From positions 1-44,261 of the forward strand of contig NZ_JAIWIA010000002.1 in NCBI RefSeq assembly GCF_020176695.1: a stretch of 44,261 bases of DNA, written 5' to 3'. The notes under the pieces are model-generated. The model did no database searches, was not told the origin of the DNA, and saw nothing but the letters and a program-made list of their open reading frames with translations. How positions within the stretch are numbered: position 1 is the first letter of the stretch; each line of letters begins with the position of its first letter. Shown here in pieces: positions 9,183 through 24,016 of this stretch. The DNA comes from Massilia sp. MS-15. GTDB taxonomy: Bacteria; Pseudomonadota; Gammaproteobacteria; Burkholderiales; Burkholderiaceae_D. The position numbers and the translations under genes were made by a program.

Positions 9183-9914
9183 TCAGGGCTGATCCGACGC
9201 GAATTCGTAAACGATCAGCGTGTCATCGTCCCAGCTGCTGTCGCGCAGCGGCGCCACGATTTCCCTGCCGTTGCGATACAGCCGCAGCGCTTGCCTGCGT
9301 TCTCCCGATACCAGTGTGGCCGAGGCCACCGGCCGCGGCGTGCGGTACTGGTAGGCGACCTGCGGCAGCCGGCACAGGCCGCCCGCCGCGAGCGCGGCGG
9401 CGCGAAACAGCAGCGGAACCTCTTCCTTGCCGATCGCCATCGAGACCGCGCATTCCATCCGCAGGTCGCCCAGCCGCCGCACATTCCCGGGCAGCCCCGG
9501 CGTGCGCACGCGCGGCCGCCAGCGCAGCTGGTCCCTCTTGCGGTTGGAAATGAGGTCCGCGTCGTCCGCGTCGGCTTCCCGGCTGCGCGGCAGCGCGAAA
9601 CTGCCATCGGCGTCGAGTGGCAGCGCAATGTCGACCCGCTCGCCCGCGATGCGTAGCTGCAGGCCCTCGACCGGGGCCGGGTGTCCGTCCGCGGTCCACA
9701 ACTCGAAGCGCAGGCTGGCCTGCGGCGCCAGCGCCCGCTGCTTGTCCCAGGTATCGAGTCCGCGCTGCATGCGGCGATAGGGCTGGAGTGCGGGATCCTT
9801 GATGCTGCTGACCTGTACGGTTTCAGCAGCGACGGGGTCGGGTGCGGCTGTTTCCTGGGCAATGGAAGGGAGGGCCAGCGCCAGCAGCGCGGCGACCGTG
9901 GAAATTCGCTTCAT
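9183..9914 (-). CDS. Exported protein of unknown function
   Basis: A 243-residue protein with a cleavable signal peptide (MKRISTVAALLALALPSIAQ). The start at 9914 is preferred because AGGA lies six bases upstream; two in-frame ATG codons further up would make the signal start awkwardly. The mature part alternates charged and beta-prone segments (SLRFELWTADG, LQLRIAGERVDIALPLD, YRTPRPVASATLVSGERRQALRLYRNG), which suggests a beta-rich periplasmic protein. I recognise no domain. The gene stands alone, convergent to hslO and divergent from dps. Confidence 0.72.
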   Translation of the reverse strand: MKRISTVAALLALALPSIAQETAAPDPVAAETVQVSSIKDPALQPYRRMQRGLDTWDKQRALAPQASLRFELWTADGHPAPVEGLQLRIAGERVDIALPLDADGSFALPRSREADADDADLISNRKRDQLRWRPRVRTPGLPGNVRRLGDLRMECAVSMAIGKEEVPLLFRAAALAAGGLCRLPQVAYQYRTPRPVASATLVSGERRQALRLYRNGREIVAPLRDSSWDDDTLIVYEFASDQP

Positions 9915-10053
9915 GTGCATCCTGTGATGGCTGATCGGTGGGCGCATTGTACGAATGTCGCGGCGCCAGATACTTGCACATTCTCACGTCCCGCCTTTGA
10001 ACCGTGACACTCAAAACACGCATTTATGCAGGTAGTGCTAAGCTGATGCATCT

Positions 10054-10083
10054 TTGACAGTGTTGTCATTTCCTTACAACACT
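10054..10083 (+). promoter_or_regulatory. dps promoter region with operator-like palindrome
   Basis: TTGACA at 10054-10059 is a perfect -35 hexamer; a possible but weak -10 (CACTAT) lies at 10080-10085. A perfect 8-bp inverted repeat AGTGTTGT-N9-ACAACACT covers 10059-10083, right over the spacer. Such an overlap suggests that a dimeric regulator controls dps. The regulator is not identified. Confidence 0.55.
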
Positions 10084-10108
10084 ATCGCCTTTACCAGGAG
10101 AAAACGCG

Positions 10109-10615
10109 ATGCACATGGATACTGGAATCACGACCGAAGACCGCGCCAAGATCGTCGAATCGCTCTCGACCGTGCTGGCGGACGCCTACATGCTCTACCT
10201 GAAGACCCATAACTTCCACTGGAACGTGACCGGCCCGATGTTCTCGACCCTGCACGTGATGTTCGAGGAACAGTACACCGAGCAGTGGAACGCGCTGGAC
10301 GACATCGCCGAGCGCATCCGCGCCCTCGGGCACTTCGCGCCGGCGACCTACAAGCGCTATGCCGAGCTGTCCAGCATTACCGAGGAGCCGAACGTGCTGT
10401 CGGCCAAGGAAATGATCCGCCAACTGGTCGATGGCAACGAAACCCTGGTGCGCACCCTGCGCGCGGGCGTGAAAGTGGCCGACGAGCTGGACGATTACCC
10501 GACCGCCGACATGCTGACCACCCGCATGGAAGTACACGAAAAAAATGCCTGGATGCTGCGCTCCTTCCTGGAACAGGGCGCCGGCGCGGCCCAGGGCGAC
10601 GCGTCCTCGGACTGA
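10109..10615 (+). CDS. dps: DNA starvation/stationary phase protection protein Dps
   Basis: A 168-residue ferritin-like protein. The Dps ferroxidase pattern is present by eye: His37 in HNFHWNVTGPMF, His49 in LHVMFEEQ, Glu53 where E. coli has Asp67, then Asp64 and Glu68 in ALDDIAERI. Dodecamers of this family store iron, detoxify peroxide and protect DNA. A good AGGAG ribosome site lies nine bases upstream of ATG 10109; a second ATG two codons later is possible. Upstream lies a palindromic site overlapping the promoter. The gene is monocistronic as far as can be seen. Confidence 0.95.
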   Translation: MHMDTGITTEDRAKIVESLSTVLADAYMLYLKTHNFHWNVTGPMFSTLHVMFEEQYTEQWNALDDIAERIRALGHFAPATYKRYAELSSITEEPNVLSAKEMIRQLVDGNETLVRTLRAGVKVADELDDYPTADMLTTRMEVHEKNAWMLRSFLEQGAGAAQGDASSD

Positions 10616-10703
10616 ACGCCGGACGAGAAACCAGCCGGGCGGCGCCGCTGCCGTCCCGGCGCGGCCCGCCGCGGCAAGCGGCCACCCGGCCGCCCCAATC
10701 GGA

Positions 10704-10967
10704 TCAGCCGCGTCCGCCGGACTGGTGCAGGTCCACCACTTTCATGATCTCGAGCGTCAGGTCGAGGTTGAATTCCTCCGCCACCAGGGCCGCGCGCAGC
10801 GCGTCCTGCGGCATGCCGATGGCTGCGGCCAGCGCCCCGAGGCCGGGCGCCTGTGCCACGGCCTGCAGCGCCGCTGCAATCGCGGCGCCGTCGCCGTCGT
10901 CGAAGGCGGTCGCGAGGCAGTCGGCAATGCCGTCGAGGGAATCGAGTGCAGAAGTGTTCCGGGTCAT
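10704..10967 (-). CDS. Orphan HigA-like addiction-module antidote
   Basis: An 87-residue protein from MTRNTSALD. It matches the layout of the COG3636 antidote family: a conserved stretch AIAAALQAVAQAPGLGALAAAIGM, then a helix-turn-helix-like ALRAALVAEEFNLDLTLEIMKVVDL. The family normally partners a RelE-like toxin encoded just upstream. Here neither flank holds such a gene: 10968-11190 has no suitable frame and the downstream side is a GC-rich gap after dps. It may therefore be a solitary transcription regulator or a relic. A longer start at 11021 is possible but lacks a good ribosome site. A palindrome lies 59 bp upstream. Confidence 0.68.
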   Translation of the reverse strand: MTRNTSALDSLDGIADCLATAFDDGDGAAIAAALQAVAQAPGLGALAAAIGMPQDALRAALVAEEFNLDLTLEIMKVVDLHQSGGRG

Positions 10968-11025
10968 GCTGGCTTTCAAAAAATAATCCTGGCGCTGGGT
11001 TCCAACCAGCAATCCTGGCAAGTTA

Positions 11026-11047
11026 TATGTAGGCTTAATCCTACATA
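11026..11047. promoter_or_regulatory. Palindrome between antidote-like gene and PAAR gene
   Basis: TATGTAGG (11026-11033), spacer CTTAAT, CCTACATA (11040-11047): a perfect 8-bp inverted repeat with 6-bp spacing, in an AT-richer divergent intergenic region. It is a candidate operator for the antidote-like protein or another dimeric regulator. Confidence 0.5.
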
Positions 11048-11190
11048 CACTTTGGCTTGAGTAAAATCAAAAATCTCCAGAAAGCAGTGCCATTCAATAG
11101 GCATGGCTCTTATTACAGAGCAATAACCTGTCAGAAATTTCTTGCAAGGAAGCAAGGACTTTCTTTTCCTGTCACTTCCGAGGAGCGTCA

Positions 11191-11613
11191 ATGAAGCCCA
11201 TGTCCGCAGCCGAAATGTCGTCTACCGAACAGGTCCTGGCATCCCCTGTCCCGCAACGCAGGCGAGTGACAGGGCGCTATCCGATTGCGACAGTTGGATC
11301 GTACACCCTGCACGGCGGCAAGGTCGTGCTGGCCGGGAACGAGCCGCAACGGGACGGTTTCCGCATCGCCTGCGTCGGCGACCTGGTGCGTTATCCGGAC
11401 GGCAGCGAGAGCATCATCGTATCGGGCGCCGGGAACGCGTCCACCTTCGGCAACCGCCCGGTCGCGCTGGTGGGGAGCCATGTGGGAAACGGCGACCGCA
11501 TCGTCCTGAGCCGGCAAAGCATGGGCGAGATCGTCCTGTTCGAAGGCGACGCCCCGATCCCCGGCCTGCTGCAGCCGGGCTACCTGCCGCCGCACGGCCC
11601 CACCGAGGACTGA
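11191..11613 (+). CDS. PAAR-like domain protein without a type VI cluster
   Basis: A 140-residue protein. After about 28 residues of leader it shows the repeating pattern of PAAR domains: IATVGSYTLHGGKVVLAG, then FRIACVGDLVRYPDGSESIIVSGAG, then RPVALVGSHVGNGDRIVLS. PAAR proteins sharpen the tip of the type VI secretion spike and can carry toxins. Here no other type VI gene is visible and the C-terminal tail (about 20 residues) is too short for a toxin. GAGGAG six bases upstream supports the start at 11191. The family call is by eye. Confidence 0.7.
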   Translation: MKPMSAAEMSSTEQVLASPVPQRRRVTGRYPIATVGSYTLHGGKVVLAGNEPQRDGFRIACVGDLVRYPDGSESIIVSGAGNASTFGNRPVALVGSHVGNGDRIVLSRQSMGEIVLFEGDAPIPGLLQPGYLPPHGPTED

Positions 11614-11644
11614 ACCGGGACGGCGCCACGGGACCGGCGTGCCC

Positions 11645-11688
11645 GTGGCTACCTCAGCGGCTACTGAGGTGGCTACTGCGGTAGCCAC
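11645..11688. repeat. Overlapping hairpins with repeated GGCTAC
   Basis: Two adjacent hairpins: ACCTCAG (11651-11657) with CTGAGGT (11664-11670), and GTGGCTAC (11669-11676) with GTAGCCAC (11681-11688). A further GTGGCTAC lies at 11645-11652, so the second right arm can choose between partners. The site lies between convergent PAAR and ftsB genes and probably acts as a terminator, but has no T-run. Confidence 0.55.
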
Positions 11689-11690
11689 TG

Positions 11691-12032
11691 TCAGCGGCCG
11701 CGTTTTTCCTTCGGTTCCGGCGGAGGCGGCGGCACCGTCATCGACACCGCCGGCTGCTCGTCCTTGCGCAGCACCTGCACGAAGATTTCATTCTGCTTGA
11801 TCATGCCCAGCTCGTAGCGGGCACGTTCCTCGACCGCGCCCAGGCCCTCGCGCAGGTCGCGCACTTCCGATTCCAGCTTGGCGTTGCGCGCTTCCAGCAG
11901 TTCGGTTTGCTGGCGGGTCTGCGCGACCTGGCCGCGCATGTCGGCGACGGCCAGCCAGCCGCCCTTGCCCAGCCAAAGCGGGTACTGGATCAGGAGCAGC
12001 AGGATGGCGAGCGCGATGGTGATGAGTCGCAT
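11691..12032 (-). CDS. ftsB: Cell division protein FtsB
   Basis: A 113-residue bitopic protein of the divisome FtsQLB subcomplex. It has a short cytoplasmic N terminus, one membrane helix (about residues 4-21), then a heptad-rich coiled coil (about 32-70, [20 protein letters not shown]) and a globular tail. The C-terminal end is unusually proline-rich ([14 protein letters not shown]). It lies 63 bp behind eno, the classic eno-ftsB order. Confidence 0.93.
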   Translation of the reverse strand: MRLITIALAILLLLIQYPLWLGKGGWLAVADMRGQVAQTRQQTELLEARNAKLESEVRDLREGLGAVEERARYELGMIKQNEIFVQVLRKDEQPAVSMTVPPPPPEPKEKRGR

Positions 12033-12095
12033 GGACGCAGGTCGCAGGTAGGGATGGCGGAGCCGGACGCCTCGCTAGCCGTCCGGCAGTCAAGC

Positions 12096-18476
<6,381 letters not shown>

Positions 18477-18791
18477 AACGGCACTACTTGCCAGACGATC
18501 AGCGCTGCAAAACGACGATCTGGGTGGCACCAGCGCAAGATAAGGGCTGCGCACTTACTGAGGGCTTGGCCAGGCGATCGGCCTGATGGACGCCACCACC
18601 GCCACAAGGCCGTGCTGGTGGCGCAGCCGGCGTCTGCCGCGGGCGCGCAGCACGCGGCGCGCCTACGCTGCCGGTAGCGCGAGCTGCGCCCGCGCACGCC
18701 ATCCGGCGCCACCTTGGCGCCCGGCGCTGTGCGGCAGGCCGCCGGGCGGTAAGATGCTGCCCATCTTCACCGTCACTCCCACGCTACCGCC
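18477..18791. other. Intergenic stretch without a recognisable gene
   Basis: 315 bp between the M48 protease gene and the penicillin-binding protein gene. Short frames exist on both strands, but none resembles a family I know and none has a convincing ribosome site. It must contain the promoter of the downstream gene, which I cannot place with confidence. Confidence 0.4.
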
Positions 18792-21095
18792 ATGTTCCTG
18801 TCCTGCCCGACCACGTCCATCTTCCCGCAAGGCCTGCGCCGCCCGGCCGCCGCCCTGCTCTTCGTTTCCATCTTCGCCACCGCCCCTGCCTGCGCCGGCA
18901 TCCTGGACGAGGTGCCGGACATCAGCGCCGTCACCGACTACCGTCCCAAGGTCCCGCTGCGCGTGTACAGCGCCGACCAGGTCCTGATCGGCGAATTCGG
19001 CGCCGAGCGGCGTGACTTCGTCCCGATCGGGAAGATCCCGGCCCTGATGAAGGCGGCCGTGCTGTCGATCGAGGACGCACGCTTCTACGAGCACGGCGGC
19101 ATCGACTGGATCCGCGCGCTAGGCGCGGCCAAGGCCAACCTGGCGGCCCTGGGCGGCGGTTACCGCCAGGGCGGCTCGACCATCACCATGCAGGTGGCGC
19201 GCAACTTCTTCCTGTCGCGCGACAAGACCCTGCCGCGCAAGCTGACCGAAGTCGCGCTGGCCTACAAGATCGAACAGGCGCTGACCAAGGACCAGATCCT
19301 GGAGGTCTACATGAACCAGATCTACCTTGGCCAGCGCGCCTACGGCTTCGCCAGCGCGGCGCGCACCTATTTCGGCAAGCCGCTCGACAGGCTCAGCGTG
19401 GCGGAGATGGCGATGCTGGCAGGGCTGCCGCAGAATCCTTCGCGCCACAACCCGGTGGCCGACCCGGAGCGCGCGCGCCAGCGCCAACGCACCGTGCTCA
19501 AGCGCATGTTCGAGCTCGGCAAGATCGGCGAGGCGCAGTACCGCGCGGCGCTGGACGAGCCGCTGCGGGTGCGGCGCGAGGGCGCCGGCCCCGGCGCGGG
19601 CGCGGAATACGTGGCGGAACTGGCGCGCCAGGCGGTCCATGCGCGCTTCGGCCAGGCTGCCTACGAGCAGGGCTATACGGTCACCACGAGCATCATCGCC
19701 GCCGAGCAGGCCGCGGCCTACGAGGCGGTGCGCCGCAGCGCCATCGCCTACGACCGCCGGCACGGCTACCGCGGCCCCGAAGCGCGCATCGCGCTGCCCA
19801 AGGCGGGACCGGAGCGCGAGGAAGCCGTGGCCGAGGCCTTGCAGAAGCGCCCCGCGGTGGATGGCTTCACGGCGGCCGTCGTGCTGTCGGCCTCGCCCAA
19901 GCGGGTGACGGTGCTGACCCGCGACGGCGAGACGATCGCGCTTGCCGGCGCCGGCCTGGCATTCGCCGCGCCCGCCCTGTCGCCCGCCGCCAGAGCCGGC
20001 CTGAAGCTGGCGCCGGGCGCGGTGGTGCGCATCAGCCGCGCCGGCAAGGAGCAGTGGGCGATCGCCCAGCTGCCGCAGGTCGCGGCCGCCTTCGTCGCGC
20101 TCGACGCCCGCAGCGGCGCGGTGCGCGCCATGGTCGGCGGTTTCGACTACCAGCTGCAAAAATTGAACCACGTGACCCAGGCCTGGCGCCAGCCGGGTTC
20201 CAGCATCAAGCCTTTCGTGTATTCGGCGGCGCTGGAGCGCGGCTTCTTCCCCGGCACCACGATCCTCGACGCGCCCCTCGATTTCAGCGACGAGAAGGCC
20301 TATGCCAACTGGGCGCCGCGCAACGACGACGGCGTGTTCGAAGGACCGGTGACGATCCGCCATGCGCTGACCCATTCGCGCAACGTGCCCGCCGTGCGCA
20401 TGCTGCGCGCGCTCGACGTCGAGGATGCGCGCGAACACCTGGCGCGCTTCGGCTTCGACCGGGCGCGTCAACCGGCCAACCTGACCCTGGTCCTGGGCAC
20501 CGGCGCGGTGACGCCACTGCAGCTGGCCGGCGCCTATGCGGTGCTGGCCAACGGCGGCTACCGGGTCGAGCCGCAGCTGAGCCTGAGCGTGTACGACCGC
20601 GACGGCAAGCTGGTCTTCGAGAGCGGCAAGCCGCGCCCGCCGCAGGAAGGCGCGCGCGTGCTGGATGGGCGCAATGCCTTCATCGTCGATTCGATGCTGC
20701 GCGACGTGGCGCGCGTGGGTACCGGCGCGCAGTCTTCGCGCCTGCTGGGGCGAAGCGACCTGGCGGGCAAGACCGGCACCACCAGCAACGCCGTCGACGG
20801 CTGGTTCGCCGGGTATGGCGGCAACGTGGTGGCGGTCTCCTGGATGGGTTACGACGAGCCACGCTCGCTGGGCGGGCGCGAGTTCGGCGCCACGCTGGCG
20901 CTGCCGGCCTGGGTCGACTACATGCGGGTGGCGCTGGCCAGGGTGCCGCAGCGCGAGCGCACGCCCCCCGAAGGCGTGGTACGTGCGGGCGGGGACTGGG
21001 TCTATGCGGAATTCGCGGAGCCGGCGCCGGCGGCAGAGGCGCCGGCGCAAGGTGAATCGCAGAACGCGGCCGGCGCGGCGCAGGCCGTCGAGTGA
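18792..21095 (+). CDS. Class A penicillin-binding protein (PBP1A-like)
   Basis: Bifunctional peptidoglycan synthase of 767 residues. The N-terminal signal or anchor (about 17-35) is followed by a GT51 transglycosylase domain with catalytic Glu94 in EDARFYEHGGID and GGSTITMQVARN, then an insert (about 300-430) and a transpeptidase domain with SSIK (Ser470-Lys473), SRN (529-531) and KTGT (660-663). It acts in the periplasm. The N-terminal hydrophobic segment ends in ACAG, unusually signal-peptide-like for a membrane-anchored enzyme. The gene stands alone and meets the cytochrome gene head-on after 16 bp. Confidence 0.93.
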   Translation: MFLSCPTTSIFPQGLRRPAAALLFVSIFATAPACAGILDEVPDISAVTDYRPKVPLRVYSADQVLIGEFGAERRDFVPIGKIPALMKAAVLSIEDARFYEHGGIDWIRALGAAKANLAALGGGYRQGGSTITMQVARNFFLSRDKTLPRKLTEVALAYKIEQALTKDQILEVYMNQIYLGQRAYGFASAARTYFGKPLDRLSVAEMAMLAGLPQNPSRHNPVADPERARQRQRTVLKRMFELGKIGEAQYRAALDEPLRVRREGAGPGAGAEYVAELARQAVHARFGQAAYEQGYTVTTSIIAAEQAAAYEAVRRSAIAYDRRHGYRGPEARIALPKAGPEREEAVAEALQKRPAVDGFTAAVVLSASPKRVTVLTRDGETIALAGAGLAFAAPALSPAARAGLKLAPGAVVRISRAGKEQWAIAQLPQVAAAFVALDARSGAVRAMVGGFDYQLQKLNHVTQAWRQPGSSIKPFVYSAALERGFFPGTTILDAPLDFSDEKAYANWAPRNDDGVFEGPVTIRHALTHSRNVPAVRMLRALDVEDAREHLARFGFDRARQPANLTLVLGTGAVTPLQLAGAYAVLANGGYRVEPQLSLSVYDRDGKLVFESGKPRPPQEGARVLDGRNAFIVDSMLRDVARVGTGAQSSRLLGRSDLAGKTGTTSNAVDGWFAGYGGNVVAVSWMGYDEPRSLGGREFGATLALPAWVDYMRVALARVPQRERTPPEGVVRAGGDWVYAEFAEPAPAAEAPAQGESQNAAGAAQAVE

Positions 21096-21111
21096 GGCCT
21101 GGCGCGGGCGC

Positions 21112-21648
21112 TTACTGGGGCGGCGCCGGGAACAGGATCGCAGGGCCCTTCGGCGCGACGCCCGGCGCCAGCGCGGCGGGCGCCGGCCTGCCGGCCGGGC
21201 CGAGGTGGCGCACGAAGCGGTAGATCGCGCGCAGGTCCTCCTTGTCCATGGTGTTCAGCGTGAACCAGGGCATCGGCGGACGCGCCTTCATGGTCTGCGC
21301 CATCCTGATCCAGTCCTCTTCTCCCAGCGCGTTCATCGACAGGCGCAGGTTGGTCGGGTAGGTCGTGCCCCAGGGGCCGCGCCAGCCCAGCTGGTCGCCG
21401 GTGAGCCAGTCTTTCTCGGCCACCTTGCCGGCGCTCATGCCATAGCCGGCCGTGTGGCAATCGTTGCAGCCGCCGACCTTGACCAGGTAGCGGCCCCGTT
21501 CGATGTACTTGCCCTGGGCGCTCGCGTTCGCGGACGGGGCATGCGGGTTGTTCTGCGCGGCCTGCGCGGCGGCCTGCATGCCGGGTGCCAGCGCCAGTGC
21601 CAACGCGGCAGAGAGCGCGCGCACGGCGCCCTGGAGTGGAGTGGACAT
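21112..21648 (-). CDS. Periplasmic c-type cytochrome
   Basis: A 178-residue protein with a signal peptide (about residues 1-31) and one heme site CNDCH (Cys61, Cys64, His65). A likely axial Met is in ARPPMPWFTLNTMDKED, as in class I cytochromes near the end of the domain. The C-terminal tail is Ala/Pro-rich. The start at 21648 gives a clean signal peptide; the longer open frame upstream lies antisense within the MuiA-like gene. There is no oxidase or dehydrogenase gene next to it, so its redox partner is unknown. Confidence 0.85.
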   Translation of the reverse strand: MSTPLQGAVRALSAALALALAPGMQAAAQAAQNNPHAPSANASAQGKYIERGRYLVKVGGCNDCHTAGYGMSAGKVAEKDWLTGDQLGWRGPWGTTYPTNLRLSMNALGEEDWIRMAQTMKARPPMPWFTLNTMDKEDLRAIYRFVRHLGPAGRPAPAALAPGVAPKGPAILFPAPPQ

Positions 21649-21773
21649 GTCTGTTTTCCCTTCTGGTGAGCTTTGTTCGGACCGCCGGCCGGCGCCTTGC
21701 ACGCCGGCCGGCGTATTGATCCGTGCACGATAGCGCGCATCCGGCGCCGGTGTCAGCCCCACCTTTGGGGGGA

Positions 21774-23378
21774 TCAGCGCAGTCCCTGCACCGTTCCTTC
21801 CTTCGGATAGTCGACCTGGTATTCGACATCGAAGCGCGCCGTTTCGTTCGGTTTCAGGGTGCGCTCCCAGCCCACCAGGCCGCGCCGCTGCTGCCAGTCC
21901 CTGAGCGTCGGCTCCGGGCTGAGCGACACTTTCACCTGGACTTGGTCCGACTGGCTGACCGGGGTCGGTTCCAGCACCAGGATCTCGATCGGCTGGCGGT
22001 GCCGGTTGCTCACCACGTAGCGGTCGGCGATGCGCTTCTGGTTGTCGCGCCGGAACAGGCCGGCCTGGCCGGCGCGTTCGTCGCGGTGCTCGATCGCCAC
22101 CCGCACCAGCGGATCGCGGCCGAAGGACATGCTGAAGCGCTCGCTGTCCTGCGGGTCCCAGTACAGGGCGCCGACGTAGGAACCGTCGCGGCGCAGCTGC
22201 ACCTGGCCCGGCAGCCACACGCCTTCCGGACGCGCCGCCTCGGCGGTCAGCACCGCCGTCTCGCCATGGGTGCGCGGCGCGATCCGCACGCGCTGCTCCA
22301 CCGCCAGCTGCTGCGTTGCCAGGCCAACCGTGATCTCACGCCCGTCGGCGGCCAGGTCGACCCGCGCCGGCACCTCGAATTCGGTGGTGAAGCTGCCCTG
22401 GGTCTCGATGACGGGCGCCACGTAGTCATCGGCGGCCTGCGCCACGCGCGAACCCGAGACGCTGACCTGCGCCGGTGCGGGCGCGGACGGCGGGGCCGGC
22501 GGCGCATAGCGGTAGCGTAGCTCTTGCACCTTTTCCTGCGGCGGCCGGTAGCTGATCAGCCAGGGGCCCGGGTCGGGCGCCTGGGCCGACAGCTTCGGCT
22601 GGCCGGTCGACAGGCGCAGCTTCACCCGGCTCCAGTCCTCGCCCGTCTTTTGCGAGATCGACGCCATCCGTTCCAGTTCGACCGACGAGGCGTTCGAATC
22701 GAGCGAGGCGCGGTAGGTCGGTTTCCAGCCGGCGCGGTTCACCTGGTAGGACAGCAGCAGCCGGCCGGCCTGCTTCGCCGCGACCGCCACCGTCAGCGTG
22801 CGGCTCTCGCGCGTGCTGGCCTGCAGCTTGGCCAGGTCCTGGTTCAAGGCCTCCAGCTGGCGCACCTGCGCGCGCTTCCTGGTTTCGGCCTGGTGCATGC
22901 GCGCCAGGGCGTCGGCGCCGCCCCTGCGGATCGCGTCCAGTGTGCCGAGCAGGGTCTTGGCGTCGCCCGGCGCATTCCTGGCCTGGCCGTCGGCGCTGCC
23001 AAGCCGCTCGAGGTAGCCCTGCACCAGCTGGGCCGCCTTGAAGTCGGCGTCGATCAGCGCGATCTCGTCCTGCAGCGCCTGGATCTTCGCTTCCAGCTGC
23101 GCCACGCGCGGATTGGGGCTGTCGGCGCTGCCCTGGTCGCGCGTGAGGACCTGGCCGACCTGGATGCCGGCATCGGCCTGCAGGCGCAGGGTATCGGTGC
23201 TGAAGTTGGCCAGCAGGCCGGTGATCTCGACCTGGGTCATGCCCGGCGCGACCTGGACCACGCGCTCCACCGTGGCGCTGCCCGGATACAGGGTGACGCT
23301 CTGGATCGGCGCCTCGACGGCCTGCGCGCCCGGAACGGCGAGCGCCAGGACGATTGCCCATTGCTGCTTGGTTGCCAT
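21774..23378 (-). CDS. MuiA-like DUF4139/DUF4140 protein
   Basis: A 534-residue exported protein (signal up to about Ala20). The N-terminal part IQSVTLYPGSATVERVVQVAPG is the DUF4140 start. It is followed by a coiled coil (about 92-190, LEAKIQALQDEIALIDADF and later LEALNQDLAKLQ) and the DUF4139 domain (AGWKPTYRASLDSNASSVELERMASISQKTGEDW). The family is named after a mucoidy inhibitor A; its molecular function is not established. The gene appears monocistronic with gaps of more than 100 bp on both sides. Confidence 0.88.
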   Translation of the reverse strand: MATKQQWAIVLALAVPGAQAVEAPIQSVTLYPGSATVERVVQVAPGMTQVEITGLLANFSTDTLRLQADAGIQVGQVLTRDQGSADSPNPRVAQLEAKIQALQDEIALIDADFKAAQLVQGYLERLGSADGQARNAPGDAKTLLGTLDAIRRGGADALARMHQAETRKRAQVRQLEALNQDLAKLQASTRESRTLTVAVAAKQAGRLLLSYQVNRAGWKPTYRASLDSNASSVELERMASISQKTGEDWSRVKLRLSTGQPKLSAQAPDPGPWLISYRPPQEKVQELRYRYAPPAPPSAPAPAQVSVSGSRVAQAADDYVAPVIETQGSFTTEFEVPARVDLAADGREITVGLATQQLAVEQRVRIAPRTHGETAVLTAEAARPEGVWLPGQVQLRRDGSYVGALYWDPQDSERFSMSFGRDPLVRVAIEHRDERAGQAGLFRRDNQKRIADRYVVSNRHRQPIEILVLEPTPVSQSDQVQVKVSLSPEPTLRDWQQRRGLVGWERTLKPNETARFDVEYQVDYPKEGTVQGLR

Positions 23379-23460
23379 GGAATCCCTTTTTTGAACGAGT
23401 AATGGATGAGTGATTCCGGCAGCCTACCAGAGGACTGGCCTGCCAAAATCCACACAAAGC

Positions 23461-23477
23461 AACGCCGGGGCGGCGTT
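23461..23477 (-). terminator. Hairpin behind gluconokinase gene
   Basis: AACGCCG (23461-23467), loop GGG, CGGCGTT (23471-23477), 16 bp past the gntK stop. There is no clear T-run after it on the minus strand, so it is at best a weak terminator. Confidence 0.45.
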
Positions 23478-23493
23478 TATGTAACGAGACGTT

Positions 23494-24006
23494 TCAGCGC
23501 GGCCAGGCCGCGGCGGCCTGCTCGACCAGTTGCGGCAGGGGCTCACGCAGGTCGAGCGTGATGCCGCATTCGTCCGGGGCCAGGGGCTCGAGCTCGCGCA
23601 GCTGGCTGTCGAGCAGCGAGGATGGCATGAAGTGGCCCCTGCGCGCGGCCATGCGCTGGGCGATCAGCGCGCGCGGACCGTGCAGGTGGACGAAGCACAC
23701 CGGATACGCTTCACCACCGCGCAACAGCGCGCGGTAGGCGCGCTTCAGGGCGGAGCAGGACAGCACCACGCACTCGCCCTCCGCCAGCGTGCGCATCAGT
23801 TCGGCGCGCAGCGCCAGCAGCCAAGCCTGGCGGTCGGCATCGCCGAGCGGCACGCCGGCCGCCATCTTCGCCAGGTTCCGCGGCGGATGGAAGGCGTCGC
23901 CTTCGATGAAGCGCGCACCCAGCAGCGCAGCCAGGCGCGCCCCGACGCTGCTCTTGCCACAGCCGCTCACGCCCATGACGACCCACGCGGCTGGGGTGCG
24001 CTTCAC
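23494..24006 (-). CDS. gntK: Gluconokinase
   Basis: Phosphorylates gluconate to 6-phosphogluconate. The 170-residue length is right for the GntK/IdnK family. The P-loop is GVSGCGKSS (Lys18), followed by the family motifs FIEGDAFHPPRNLAKMAAGVPLGDADRQAWL and VLSCSALKRAYRALLR. The start lies 10 bp behind the tupA-like gene, so the two form an operon. No gluconate transporter or Entner-Doudoroff gene is nearby. Confidence 0.95.
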   Translation of the reverse strand: MKRTPAAWVVMGVSGCGKSSVGARLAALLGARFIEGDAFHPPRNLAKMAAGVPLGDADRQAWLLALRAELMRTLAEGECVVLSCSALKRAYRALLRGGEAYPVCFVHLHGPRALIAQRMAARRGHFMPSSLLDSQLRELEPLAPDECGITLDLREPLPQLVEQAAAAWPR

Positions 24007-24016
24007 GCCGGCACGC

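Noticed and set aside
18586..18987. A small Arg-rich gene upstream of the penicillin-binding protein
   Set aside because: The frame overlaps the start of the real gene, has no ribosome site, and its composition is that of a shadow.
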